Below are positions 44,027 through 53,197 of a stretch of 64,000 nucleotides of DNA, in pieces; positions within the stretch are counted from its first letter, which is position 1, and every line of letters starts with the position of its first letter. A program made the translations under genes and the position numbers. This stretch comes from SAR324 cluster bacterium. GTDB taxonomy: Bacteria > SAR324 > XYD2-FULL-50-16. The stretch is from positions 209,051-273,050 of the forward strand of contig JANQGX010000086.1 of the NCBI GenBank assembly GCA_028282885.1. Direction: 5' to 3'. The notes below the pieces were generated by a model. The model was given only the letters and a program-made list of their open reading frames with translations, was not told the origin of the DNA and made no database searches.

Positions 44027-45280
44027 TTAATTCTTTGGATTCAGATCCTGCCCGATGTATTCCAGTATCCCATCGAAAGGCAGATTGACTTGATTGCTGT
44101 CTTTCATACTTTTTACAGAAACCGTATTATTGGTGATCTCCTCTTCCCCCAAAATGAGAACATGGGTTACACCGGCCTTATTGGCCTGACGAAACTGGCT
44201 TTTCATGGAAGCTTGAAAAGGATCATAAAGGCATTTATAACCCGCTTCCCTTAGCATCGCCACCAGCCCGGTCACTTTGGAGCGATCATGACCTACCACA
44301 AAAATCCCTCCGGACTCCTGCTCAATCTCCGGTATCAGCATGGCTAGGCGATCAAGTCCCAGGGCAAAACCCAGGGCCGGAACAATGGGCGATCCGTATA
44401 TTTCAAACAGTCCATCGTAGCGTCCGCCTCCCCCGGCAGCATTTTGCGCTCCCAGGTTTTCCGAATAGACCTCGAATACCGTGCGGGAATAGTAGTCAAG
44501 ACCACGAACCAGTTTATGGTTTAATTCATAGCTGACTTTATGCTCCCGAAGCATGGTCTTCAATTGCCCGAAATGCCCTGAACACTCGCCACAAACATGC
44601 TCATAGATCCTGGGAGCATCACTGGTTGCCGCGATACAGGATTCCTCCTTGCAATCCAGAACCCTTAAAGGATTGGTTTCCAGTCGACGTTTGCAGTTTT
44701 CACAAAGATGAGACCTGTGCAACTCCAGGTAGATAATCAGCTTCTTCTTAAATGCGGGCCTGCACTCAGGCTTCTGGCAACCGATTGTGTTCAATTGAAA
44801 GGAAACGGATTCAAGATTAACAGCCTTGAAGAAATGCCTGAGCATCAACAGGACCTCTAAATCGGCATCAGGGGTGGTCACTCCGAAATACTCGGCGCCG
44901 ATCTGATCGAATTGGCGAAAGCGACCTTTCTGGGGCTGCTCATAGCGAAACATCGGGCCCATGTAAAAAAAACGACGATGATTGCTCTGCTGCATGTGGT
45001 TATCGGTAATCACGCTGCGAACCACCGATGCCGTTCCTTCGGGACGCAAAGCAAGACTCCTGCCCCTACGGTCTTCCAGGAGAAACATCTCTTTTCCTAC
45101 GATATCCGTATCCTGCCCGACACCATGGGCGAATAGTTCTGTACGCTCAAACATGGGTGTACGTATTTCCTCATACCCGTAAAGTGTAAACACCTGACGG
45201 GCGGCACTTTCCAGTCGCTGGAAACGGATGATATCATCACCGTATAAATCCCTGGTTCCCTTAACAATTTTAAGTTTCAT
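44027..45280 (-). CDS. hisS: Histidyl-tRNA synthetase
   Basis: 417 residues, normal length. Class II synthetase with motif 2 (RFFYMGPMFRYEQPQKGRFR), the His-specific motifs LVRGLDYYSRTVFE and AGGGGRYDGL, and motif 3 ALGFALGLDRL. A four-Cys cluster (CENC...CKEESC and CGEC) lies in the insertion domain, a zinc-finger-like form found in some bacteria. Ribosome site AGGA before the ATG. First gene of the hisS-hemACD run. Confidence 0.96.
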   Translation of the reverse strand: MKLKIVKGTRDLYGDDIIRFQRLESAARQVFTLYGYEEIRTPMFERTELFAHGVGQDTDIVGKEMFLLEDRRGRSLALRPEGTASVVRSVITDNHMQQSNHRRFFYMGPMFRYEQPQKGRFRQFDQIGAEYFGVTTPDADLEVLLMLRHFFKAVNLESVSFQLNTIGCQKPECRPAFKKKLIIYLELHRSHLCENCKRRLETNPLRVLDCKEESCIAATSDAPRIYEHVCGECSGHFGQLKTMLREHKVSYELNHKLVRGLDYYSRTVFEVYSENLGAQNAAGGGGRYDGLFEIYGSPIVPALGFALGLDRLAMLIPEIEQESGGIFVVGHDRSKVTGLVAMLREAGYKCLYDPFQASMKSQFRQANKAGVTHVLILGEEEITNNTVSVKSMKDSNQVNLPFDGILEYIGQDLNPKN

Positions 45281-45772
45281 TCCTGTTCAAATCCAATTTA
45301 ACTATTCAATCTACCGGATCAGTGATGTTCGTCAACGATATCATCTTTCCATTTTCCGGAGCCCGGCTATGATTTTACCGGGCTGCGGCCCTAAGAAGAA
45401 TGGATAGAGGTTAGTTTGAAGCGTTTTAAGCTGATCGAATGGATACCGAATTCGGTTCAAAGAGATACATTGAATGCGATTGACACAATGTTTAAAAATA
45501 CCACCCTCTAACCATTTCGACAACGGCTATTTGAGTAAGCCCCAGCAGGGCCGGCACGGATGAATGTAAACCTTTTGACTGGTGAATGGAGAGACCTGGA
45601 TTTTCATGAAGACGACCGGGCAGCAGAACATCATAAACACCCCTAAAACAGCATCCTTTCTGCCTGAAATCAGTACTTTTCTGCTGGACACGCCATTTAT
45701 TCTTTGTTATGTGATTAATTCAAGAAGACTTAGATCGTTCCTGCCAACAACTTTCAAGGGAAAGAGGAGATT
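45281..45772. other. Divergent intergenic region hisS / chemoreceptor
   Basis: No convincing gene, tRNA or riboswitch is seen. It holds a G+C-rich hairpin (45360-45384) and a TTGACA at about 45480 without a good -10. Open frames here lack ribosome sites and meaningful composition. Confidence 0.4.
45360..45384. repeat. G+C-rich stem-loop upstream of hisS
   Basis: AGCCCGG / CCGGGCT, a perfect 7-bp stem with an 11-nt loop, 80 bp upstream of the hisS start. No U-tract on either strand. It could be a leader structure of the hisS transcript if the promoter lies further out; this is speculative. Confidence 0.35.
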
Positions 45773-47215
45773 ATGCTACTTAAAATTTGGTGGGCGTTTC
45801 TTGCCTATTTTTATCCGGATCCATCTATTGCTGAAGATACAGAACTCAACAGACAATTCCGGCTGGCCATTTCGTTTTGCTATATCGCTCCCATTTTCCT
45901 TTATATCAATGCCGTCAAGTGGATCAGATTTCAGGCTTACCACATTGCTATCGCCGGAATCATCCTGGGGAGCCTACTTATTCTACTCAGTTTTCTCTAT
46001 AAATTCAGGGTTCTCCCCCTCAGTTTTATCAGCAACTTTATTATCCTCTCTCTTTTTCTGGATCTTTACTTTCTAACCTTCTTTACCGGGGGAGTGAACT
46101 CACAGCAGATTTTCTGGGTCATACTGATCCCGTTGTTCTCCCACCTGCTGTTGCCCAGGTTCTGGGGACACCTCTGGTCATCGATTGCAGTGCTTGCCCT
46201 CGCCTTGCTTTTTGTTCTCGATATGGTTGGCTATCGATTTCCCATTGTGGAGCTGATGACGACGAGGGATATGTTCATCCAATGGGCCACCGCCATCATC
46301 GGATGTGTTATGGCCATTTACGTTGCTGCCGTACTGTTCAAGGCTGGACATTTGAGCTCGGTTGGCGAGATGGAGGAGTCCCGCAAGAAAGCCGAAAAAG
46401 CTTCGCAAAGCTTAGCCGAAGTACTGGAAGAGATTAAAAACAGCTCCAGCGCCCTGAACAACTCTTCCGGAGAGTTGCTGCAGAGTAGTCGCAAGTTGGA
46501 ACAGGATACTTCAATCTATTTTGACAAGACTGCCGGGATTTTTGACTCCTCGCAAAGCATTCGCCGTAAGATGGATACTATTGCTGCAGAAATCAAGCTG
46601 GCAACGGACCGTATGGAAGAGATTTCAAAAACTGCCGTTAATGCAAGGAAAATCGCGGAAGAGGGGAACTCCATCGCCAAGGAGACATCCGAATCGATGA
46701 CTGCGCTGAAAAAAGGTGGGGAAGACTCCATCAAGATCACCAACATGATTCAACAGACATCCAAACAGTTGAAGCTGCTCTCACTTAATGCTGCAATTGA
46801 GGCAGCCAACGCCGGAGAGCACGGACAGGGTTTTGCAATCGTTGCAAACCAGGTAAAAAACCTGGCTGAAAGAACATCGGAAGCAACGGCAGAGGTAACG
46901 GAGATCAACCAGAATATCCAGCTCACTACGGATAAATCGGCTGAATACATCGAACGGATCGTGGATATCATTCAGGACTTTTATGAACTCCAGCAAGGCA
47001 TTACCGTTGCCGTTGAAAAACAGAACGATGCCACCAAGGTCATCTCCTCGGGACTTTCAGAAACTGTGGATATTGCCGAACTCATCTCCAGAAATGTTAA
47101 TGAGGTGGTTTCTGCTACCGAAAGAACCCAGGAAGAGGTTCAGAAAAACTTCTCAGAAGCCACCGGGCTTGCTTCGATGTCGGAAACCCTGACGCAATTG
47201 CTGAAGCGGGATTAG
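45773..47215 (+). CDS. Methyl-accepting chemotaxis protein with polytopic membrane sensor
   Basis: 480 residues. The N-terminal 200 residues form about six TM helices with short loops and no large periplasmic ligand domain. The cytoplasmic part is a long coiled coil with the conserved hairpin tip LLSLNAAIEAANAGEHGQGFAIVANQVKNLAE (given as two halves: LLSLNAAIEAANAGEHG and FAIVANQVKNLAERT). It should signal to CheA/CheW, possibly sensing membrane, redox or lipophilic signals. No HAMP domain is evident. No other chemotaxis genes are in the window. Confidence 0.88.
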   Translation: MLLKIWWAFLAYFYPDPSIAEDTELNRQFRLAISFCYIAPIFLYINAVKWIRFQAYHIAIAGIILGSLLILLSFLYKFRVLPLSFISNFIILSLFLDLYFLTFFTGGVNSQQIFWVILIPLFSHLLLPRFWGHLWSSIAVLALALLFVLDMVGYRFPIVELMTTRDMFIQWATAIIGCVMAIYVAAVLFKAGHLSSVGEMEESRKKAEKASQSLAEVLEEIKNSSSALNNSSGELLQSSRKLEQDTSIYFDKTAGIFDSSQSIRRKMDTIAAEIKLATDRMEEISKTAVNARKIAEEGNSIAKETSESMTALKKGGEDSIKITNMIQQTSKQLKLLSLNAAIEAANAGEHGQGFAIVANQVKNLAERTSEATAEVTEINQNIQLTTDKSAEYIERIVDIIQDFYELQQGITVAVEKQNDATKVISSGLSETVDIAELISRNVNEVVSATERTQEEVQKNFSEATGLASMSETLTQLLKRD

Positions 47216-47221
47216 AGATTC

Positions 47222-48199
47222 ATGACGTTGCTTCTTCGCATATACCTGTTTGCATGTTGTCTGGTTCTCTTCCTCACCACTGCAACCCTGGCTGCACCCC
47301 GGGAGTTGGGAACGATCAAATCCTGGGGCTACCTGCTCCAAAACGTCAGAATCTCCTCCATTGTCAAATCTCCTTTTGAGCTGGTAGTGATTGAACCCCA
47401 GCTTGAAACCGACGCAACACGAATGTTGAGCCGGTCCACCGTCAACATGATGAGATCCCTGCCCGGAAAACCAGAAAATAGAAGGATCATTATTGCTTAT
47501 ATCAGTATAGGAGAGGCGGAAGATTACAGGCCTTACTGGAAGTCAAGCTGGAAAAAGAGACCACCCGCCTGGCTTGGCAAGGAAAATCCGCATTGGGAAG
47601 GAAATTATAAAGTCAGATTCTGGTACAAAGAGTGGCAGGAGATCATGCTCAATCAGATTGATAAAATCCTGAAAAGCGGGTTTGACGGCATTTACCTGGA
47701 TATTGTCGATGCCTGGGAATACTGGGGACGTGTGGAGACTTACAACGAAGAATGGGAAAACTTCCAGACTGGTGATCCCAAAGGCGATTACCGCGAAGCT
47801 TCCCTGCGTATGCTACACTGGCTTGAGCTAATTGAGAACCGCATTCATTCCGTTCCTCCCGGCGCCAGGGAAGACATCCTCCTGTTTCCGCAAAACGGTG
47901 AGTTTCTCCTCACCCACCTCAAATCTCAAGAACAGGAAAGATTCTGGAAAATAGTGGATGGAATAGGGGTGGAATCGGTGTTCTTTTATGGTGAAAAAGA
48001 TGAGAACAACAAACTGAATGTTGAAAAGGGTCGGCTGGAGATTCTCAAGGATTTCCTCAACAGGGGTAAAATCGTACTATCGGTTGAATACCTCACAAGA
48101 TCATCTCTGGTATCGAAATACCTTGAGTTGGCAGCTCAGCACGGTTATGTTCCCCATACCGCGGTAAGGGAGCTGGATCGATTACAGCTCCCGGAATAG
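47222..48199 (+). CDS. Secreted GH114/TM1410-like glycosidase-family protein
   Basis: 325 residues. Signal peptide ends near TLAA-PR. COG2342/GH114 pattern: an opening WGYLLQN, then ELVVIEPQ, IIAYISIGEAEDYR, WYKEWQEIML, and GFDGIYLDIVDAWEYW with acidic residues on barrel strand ends. Characterised members are endo-alpha-1,4-polygalactosaminidases, so a role on an exopolysaccharide is possible; the substrate is not predictable. 6 bp after the chemoreceptor, probably co-transcribed. Confidence 0.82.
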   Translation: MTLLLRIYLFACCLVLFLTTATLAAPRELGTIKSWGYLLQNVRISSIVKSPFELVVIEPQLETDATRMLSRSTVNMMRSLPGKPENRRIIIAYISIGEAEDYRPYWKSSWKKRPPAWLGKENPHWEGNYKVRFWYKEWQEIMLNQIDKILKSGFDGIYLDIVDAWEYWGRVETYNEEWENFQTGDPKGDYREASLRMLHWLELIENRIHSVPPGAREDILLFPQNGEFLLTHLKSQEQERFWKIVDGIGVESVFFYGEKDENNKLNVEKGRLEILKDFLNRGKIVLSVEYLTRSSLVSKYLELAAQHGYVPHTAVRELDRLQLPE

Positions 48200-48259
48200 G
48201 ATTGCTCTACCAGGTTTTATTGAAAACCCCGTCCCGGATCAACACTCATCCAATGAGAA

Positions 48260-49162
48260 CTAAACAGCCGTCAGCCATTTCTGTAGAGAAACCGCTTTTC
48301 CTTCAAATACCTCGCTTAATTGATCCATTATCGCTGAAGTTTTCTTCCCCGGACAGGAATCACCCAGCTTTCTGCCGTCAATGGATTCAATCGGCTGAAT
48401 TTTGACCAAACTTGAGGTAAAAAAGGCTTCCTGACACTGTTCCAGCTCAATGGCCGGAATATCCCTCAAGGACAGTTTCAGGTTGGTTAGTCCAACGGCA
48501 TCCATCACAGCCATCCTTGTGATACCTGGCAATACGGACCTCAGCATCGGAGTAACGACTTCATCTTCCATGATCAGAAAAAGGTTGCAGGTGGAACCTT
48601 CCGCCACATACCCCATGGTATCGAGCAGAATCACCTCATCAAATCCTTTCTCAATAGCATCCATTTTTGCAATGTAGGGATTCAAGTAAGCCCCTGTTGC
48701 TTTGACATGAACCGGAAAGGACTCGGGATGGGTTTTTCTGTAACCTGATATTTTTACAGCGACGGGTTTGGAAAGATCGCTTTGTTGAATACCCAGATCG
48801 TCATGGTCAGTGGCAAATATGGTGACAGATACAACCGGCTCAGACGGGGTTACCTTCATCTCGATACCGGCATAATAAGCGAAGAACTTGACAGCACCCC
48901 GTTTGACCCCGTTTTCCCTCACAGTGGTCAAGACAGCGTTTTTCAGCTCATCACGACTGACAGGCAGTTCCATGTAGCTTAAACTTGCGGAATTGAAAAA
49001 CCGTTCGATATGCTCATCAAGCCCTACTACCATGGTTCCTTTGCCGGTATTAATAAGATCGACTACTTCAAACAATGCAGATCCCCTGCTGAAACTGTGC
49101 GACAGCAGTGAAACATGAGTTTGCTTCTCGGAGACAAACTCTCCGTTATGCCATACTTTCAT
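48260..49162 (-). CDS. Class IV PLP aminotransferase (branched-chain or D-amino acid type)
   Basis: 300 residues from ATG 49162, where AAGGGG precedes it; a further upstream ATG lacks a site and the family begins at KVWHNGEFV. Fold type IV features: SRGSALFEV, the PLP Lys in HVKATGAYLNPYIAK, EVILLDTMGYVAEGSTCNLFLI and VLPGITRMAVMDA. Could be IlvE, D-alanine aminotransferase or aminodeoxychorismate lyase relative; the branched-chain type is favoured by the EGSTCNLF context but not proven. Confidence 0.85.
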   Translation of the reverse strand: MKVWHNGEFVSEKQTHVSLLSHSFSRGSALFEVVDLINTGKGTMVVGLDEHIERFFNSASLSYMELPVSRDELKNAVLTTVRENGVKRGAVKFFAYYAGIEMKVTPSEPVVSVTIFATDHDDLGIQQSDLSKPVAVKISGYRKTHPESFPVHVKATGAYLNPYIAKMDAIEKGFDEVILLDTMGYVAEGSTCNLFLIMEDEVVTPMLRSVLPGITRMAVMDAVGLTNLKLSLRDIPAIELEQCQEAFFTSSLVKIQPIESIDGRKLGDSCPGKKTSAIMDQLSEVFEGKAVSLQKWLTAV

Positions 49163-49417
49163 ATGTTTTTGCCCCTTATAATGGACGTGTAAAAGAATCA
49201 ACCATTGATCTTTTCATGTTTTACTTTCGGTTTGATCTTGTCAACTGCAAATAAAGCAACAACTTAACCCTAACTACAGGATTTGACGTGTTTATTGCTA
49301 ACTTGATTTTACGCCTGACTCTGTTCTTGTTTTTGGGGATTTTCGTTACATTCAAACAGGAAGAGAGGGGCCCGAAGCGGTTGACAAGTTGTATTTTTTT
49401 CCCGAGAGTATTAACAA

Positions 49418-50179
49418 ATGAAAGGGATTAACAGTAACGGGATTAATATGAACTCAAAAATACTGCGTGCTCTGTATCAGCCGTACAAATACTTTGTTTT
49501 CATCCCTCTTCTCGGGATTTTCACTTTCAGTTTGGGAATTCTGGCCATGATCCTCGCTTTTACAGTGGGCGAGAAGATCGGTTCTTTCTGCGGGGTTGTT
49601 TGGGCCAGACTTCTTGCCTGGATCACGCCGATGTTTAAAACCGTGAAAGGCAAATGGAATATCGACAAAAACCAATCCTACGTTGTTGTCTCCAACCACC
49701 AGAGTCAGTATGACATACTAATGCTATACGGTTGGCTGGGTGTCGATTTCAAATGGGTCATGAAAATGGAGTTGAGAAGCGTGCCTATCCTCGGCGTCGC
49801 TTGCGATAAGCTGGGTCATATTTACATTGACCGTTCCAATACCCAGGCGGCTTTGTCTTCTATCAATGCTGCCAAGAAAAAAATCATCGGTGGCACCTCT
49901 GTCCTCTTTTTTCCGGAGGGATCGAGAAGCAGGGACGGTCAACTGAAGAATTTCAAGAAAGGTGCGTTCAAAATGGCCCTGGACCTGGATTTGCCGATAT
50001 TACCGGTCACCATCAACAATACCCGCAAGATCCTGCCCTCTGACACTGCAGACCTCATGCCGGGCAGAGCGAACATGACGATACATCCTCCGGTCAGCAT
50101 CGAGGGATATGATTCCTCAAATATTCAGGAATTGATAGACAAGGTTCGGGATATTATCGCTTCGGATATCCAGTCTTGA
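49418..50179 (+). CDS. plsC: 1-acyl-sn-glycerol-3-phosphate acyltransferase
   Basis: 253 residues (243 if ATG 49448 is used, which has a weak GGGA upstream). N-terminal TM anchor, then catalytic NHQSQYD (HX4D motif, about residue 92), FFPEGSRSRDG (about 165) and the terminal PILPVTINNTRKILP. It makes phosphatidic acid at the inner membrane. Stands alone between oppositely directed genes. Confidence 0.9.
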   Translation: MKGINSNGINMNSKILRALYQPYKYFVFIPLLGIFTFSLGILAMILAFTVGEKIGSFCGVVWARLLAWITPMFKTVKGKWNIDKNQSYVVVSNHQSQYDILMLYGWLGVDFKWVMKMELRSVPILGVACDKLGHIYIDRSNTQAALSSINAAKKKIIGGTSVLFFPEGSRSRDGQLKNFKKGAFKMALDLDLPILPVTINNTRKILPSDTADLMPGRANMTIHPPVSIEGYDSSNIQELIDKVRDIIASDIQS

Positions 50180-50219
50180 AATCCGAACTTCCGGAGTTTA
50201 AAACGATCCCCGCAGGCAA

Positions 50220-50984
50220 TCACCAGGGGAAGAGGTGTGGAAGCGCTGTTTTGATGCCGCCATGATAGGAGCGCCCGATGGGGATCATGGCAATTTCACT
50301 TTTCGAGTCCTGGACAAGTAGTTTTAACTCGTTGTTTTTCTGTTTGTTAATCGAAAGGATTCTCCTGGGATTCACCAAATAGGAGCGGTGTACTCGGAGC
50401 AGGTCTTTGCTTTTGAAATAATCTTCCAGTGTGCGGATTGTAACCCTGATTTTATAGGGTTCGTTTTTGAGCGCGTTGATAAAGATTTTACAATAGGGTG
50501 AATCGGATTTGATATAGATGATGTCTGTCAGATTCTTTTTCATCCGATAAAGAATACCCAGCAGTTTTTCATCCGGAACCGCTTCGCTACCTGTTTTGAT
50601 CTCTTCTTCATACCTCAATCTGAGGAACACCTTGATTTTGGCAAGCACTTCCCCTGTATCGAAAGGTTTGGTAATGTAATCGTCTCCACCCACTCTGTAA
50701 CCTTTCAACTTCTCCGACATCTGAACGCGGGCAGATAGAAAAAGTATTTTAGCTCGCGACAATTCCCTGTGGGATCTCAGCTTTTCACAAACTGTGTATC
50801 CATCTATGCCCGGCATCATGATATCAAGCAGGATCAAATCAGGCTTGAATGATTCCGCGATCTTCAGTCCCTCCTCCCCCGATTCCGATGTGCGAAGGTT
50901 ATAGTGTTTACCCAGCAGTTCACTCAGGTAGGACAGATTTGTCTTATCATCATCAATAACCAGTATTCTGCTCTCTTTTTCCAT
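50220..50984 (-). CDS. Response regulator with LytTR DNA-binding domain
   Basis: 254 residues from ATG 50984 (a TTG 12 bases earlier is possible). Receiver: RILVIDDDKTN, phospho-Asp in LILLDIMMPGIDG, Lys in DDYITKPFD. The C-terminal LytTR domain (about 150-250) has IIYIKSDSPYCKIFI, LEDYFKSKDLLRVHRSYLVN and IPIGRSYHGG. No partner kinase is adjacent, so it is an orphan here. Confidence 0.9.
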   Translation of the reverse strand: MEKESRILVIDDDKTNLSYLSELLGKHYNLRTSESGEEGLKIAESFKPDLILLDIMMPGIDGYTVCEKLRSHRELSRAKILFLSARVQMSEKLKGYRVGGDDYITKPFDTGEVLAKIKVFLRLRYEEEIKTGSEAVPDEKLLGILYRMKKNLTDIIYIKSDSPYCKIFINALKNEPYKIRVTIRTLEDYFKSKDLLRVHRSYLVNPRRILSINKQKNNELKLLVQDSKSEIAMIPIGRSYHGGIKTALPHLFPW

Positions 50985-51200
50985 GTTTGACCGCAAGTCA
51001 GTGATGGCTTCTGATCTCTGTCACTTAACAATACCCGATCATATCCGGTGAGTCTGTCTCACACAGGTTTACCACTATCCGAAAGACAATAACCTTAAAA
51101 CTTTTATGATTTTCGGTTTGAAATCAATGTCTAAAACGATATTTACGATTTCGTACTGATTGTAAACCAACACGCCGTATTGTTTGCAAATCCTCTTTTT

Positions 51201-53075
51201 CTAATGCCGCATTACCTTATGTGGCTTCACCATGTTTTCCGGGGAGAGTATTTTATTTAGCTTGGCCTTGGACAGAAGCTTTTTTTCCAGGACCAGATCA
51301 TAGACACTTCTATTACTCTCAAGCGCTTCCTTGGCGAGACCCGAGGATATTTCATATCCCAAAATCGGATTCAATGCGGTTACCAAGCCAATACTGTTCA
51401 TCACCATGTTTCTGCAATGGTCTTCATTGGCAGTGGTATCCCTGACACATTTGTGAATTAAAATAGAGAGTCCGTTCTTTAGCATTTCGATGGATTCGAA
51501 AATGCTCTGCACGATCACCGGCTCCATCACATTGAGCTCTAACTGACCGGCTTCCGCCGCAAGAGAAACGGTGAGATCGTTACCAATTACCTTAAAGGCA
51601 ATCTGATTCACTGTTTCCGGAATCACCGGATTCACCTTTCCGGGCATGATAGAGGACCCGGGTTGCATTTTTGGCAGATTTATCTCATTCAGGCCGGCCC
51701 TGGGACCGGAAGATAACAGTCTTAAATCATTACAAATCTTGGAGAGTTTCACAGCCAATCTCTTGATTGCCGAAGAGTACATAACAAAAGCGCCGGTATC
51801 CTGGGTGGCTTCTATCAGGTTTTTTGCCAGTTTTATCTTCAGACCCGTGATCTCCTTGAGATGCTTGACGACGACCTTGCTGTATCCTGGATCAGCGTTG
51901 ATACCGGTTCCAATCGCAGTTGCTCCCATATTGACTTCCAGAAACAGATCGGCATTCTGCTCCAGACGGACAACCTCTTCTTCCAGTGTCGCTGCGTAAC
52001 ACTCAAAAGTCTGTCCCAATGTCATGGGAACTGCGTCCTGAAGCTGGGTTCGTCCCATTTTAATTATGTCTTTAAACTCACGGGCCTTATCATGAAACGC
52101 TTTAATCGACTCAATCAAAACCTGGATCAGGGTCTGGTTGGCATTGAAGAGGGCGATTTTGACAGAAGTTGGATAGCTGTCGTTTGTCGATTGGGAAAGG
52201 TTCACATGGTTATTAGGATGACAGTACTGGTATTCACCCCTTTCATGTCCCAGGATCTCCAGAGCGCGATTGGCGATGACCTCATTGGCATTCATATTGG
52301 TCGAGGTGCCGGCTCCACCCTGGATCATATCCACCTTGAAATGTTCATGGAGTCTCTTATTTTGAATTTCCTCACAAGCCTTAACGATCGCATCCCTGAT
52401 AGGCTCTTCCAGAATCCCCAACTCATGATTAGCCCTGGCAGCCGCCATTTTGACACTGGCGAAGGCTTCAATCAGGACAGGGAAGAAATTCAAGGTAATG
52501 CCGCTGATGTTGAAGTTTTCCAGTGCTCTTAAGGTTTGCACTCCATAATAATACTCCTGTGGAATCTCCCGATCACCGATAAGATCATGCTCGGTTCGGG
52601 TTCTGCCGGACTCGTATTGAACCGGAATATGCAAAACTCTTGAATTTGCCTGACGCATGCGGCGGGAGATGACTTTGGCAATAAAGGAATAAACGCTGAT
52701 GGCAATGTGACCATTGTCACGGAAGATCTGGTTCAAATCCTCCTTGAGAATAAAATAGACATTGGTCTTTTCCATGGCCCTTCCCGATGTGGAGTGTGGC
52801 GTATCATCAATAATCGCACCTTCTCCCATGAAATCATATTTGCCAAAATAGGAGATCGTCTCTTCTTCCCCGAACGGTGTCTTTTTAAACAAAAGAACTT
52901 TGCCGGATCTGACCAACAGCAATTCCTCACGGGGATTGTTTTCAGCGAACAGCATTTCCCCGGAGGTAAATGTTTTCTTTCCCAGGCTTTTTGAAAGCAG
53001 TTTCAAAGCGGTGTTGTCCAGCCTTTTGAAAAGCTCTACCTGTTTCAAAAAACTAGTGGGAGATTCTTTTGCCAT
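51201..53075 (-). CDS. aspA: Aspartate ammonia-lyase with N-terminal cyclic-nucleotide-binding-type domain
   Basis: 624 residues; about 145 longer than ordinary aspartase. Residues 10-135 form a cNMP-binding/CRP-like beta barrel (LLLVRSGKVLLFKK, FMGEGAIIDD). From about residue 155 a full aspartase follows: GVQTLRALENFNISG, QGGAGTSTNMNANEV, HPNNHVNLSQSTND and the catalytic loop GSSIMPGKVNP. It deaminates aspartate to fumarate and ammonia. The position of the cAMP-phosphate-binding Arg of CRP is occupied by His (TPHSTS), so the ligand may not be cAMP. There is no helix-turn-helix, so the domain likely regulates the enzyme allosterically. Confidence 0.9.
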   Translation of the reverse strand: MAKESPTSFLKQVELFKRLDNTALKLLSKSLGKKTFTSGEMLFAENNPREELLLVRSGKVLLFKKTPFGEEETISYFGKYDFMGEGAIIDDTPHSTSGRAMEKTNVYFILKEDLNQIFRDNGHIAISVYSFIAKVISRRMRQANSRVLHIPVQYESGRTRTEHDLIGDREIPQEYYYGVQTLRALENFNISGITLNFFPVLIEAFASVKMAAARANHELGILEEPIRDAIVKACEEIQNKRLHEHFKVDMIQGGAGTSTNMNANEVIANRALEILGHERGEYQYCHPNNHVNLSQSTNDSYPTSVKIALFNANQTLIQVLIESIKAFHDKAREFKDIIKMGRTQLQDAVPMTLGQTFECYAATLEEEVVRLEQNADLFLEVNMGATAIGTGINADPGYSKVVVKHLKEITGLKIKLAKNLIEATQDTGAFVMYSSAIKRLAVKLSKICNDLRLLSSGPRAGLNEINLPKMQPGSSIMPGKVNPVIPETVNQIAFKVIGNDLTVSLAAEAGQLELNVMEPVIVQSIFESIEMLKNGLSILIHKCVRDTTANEDHCRNMVMNSIGLVTALNPILGYEISSGLAKEALESNRSVYDLVLEKKLLSKAKLNKILSPENMVKPHKVMRH

Positions 53076-53153
53076 ATTATTTCCTTATCAAAATCTAACG
53101 CGTTTTATTCGACATAAGGGAAAAAAGGTGATCGTCGGGTAGGATGAGACTAG

Positions 53154-53182
53154 AAGGCAGGTCATCAATAATGACCTGCTTT
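53154..53182 (-). terminator. Terminator-like hairpin after the low-complexity protein gene
   Basis: GCAGGTCAT / ATGACCTGC form a perfect 9-bp stem with a 5-nt loop, extendable by A-T pairs at the base, 16 bp beyond the stop at 53198. On the minus strand it is followed by CTTCTAGT, a weak U-tract. It separates this gene from aspA. Confidence 0.55.
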
Positions 53183-53197
53183 GGCAAGAAAAGCCGA

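Noticed and set aside
45582..46076. 164-residue plus-strand frame overlapping the chemoreceptor start
   Set aside because: It runs out of frame through the TM region of the chemoreceptor; its hydrophobic residues mirror that gene and it lacks a ribosome site.
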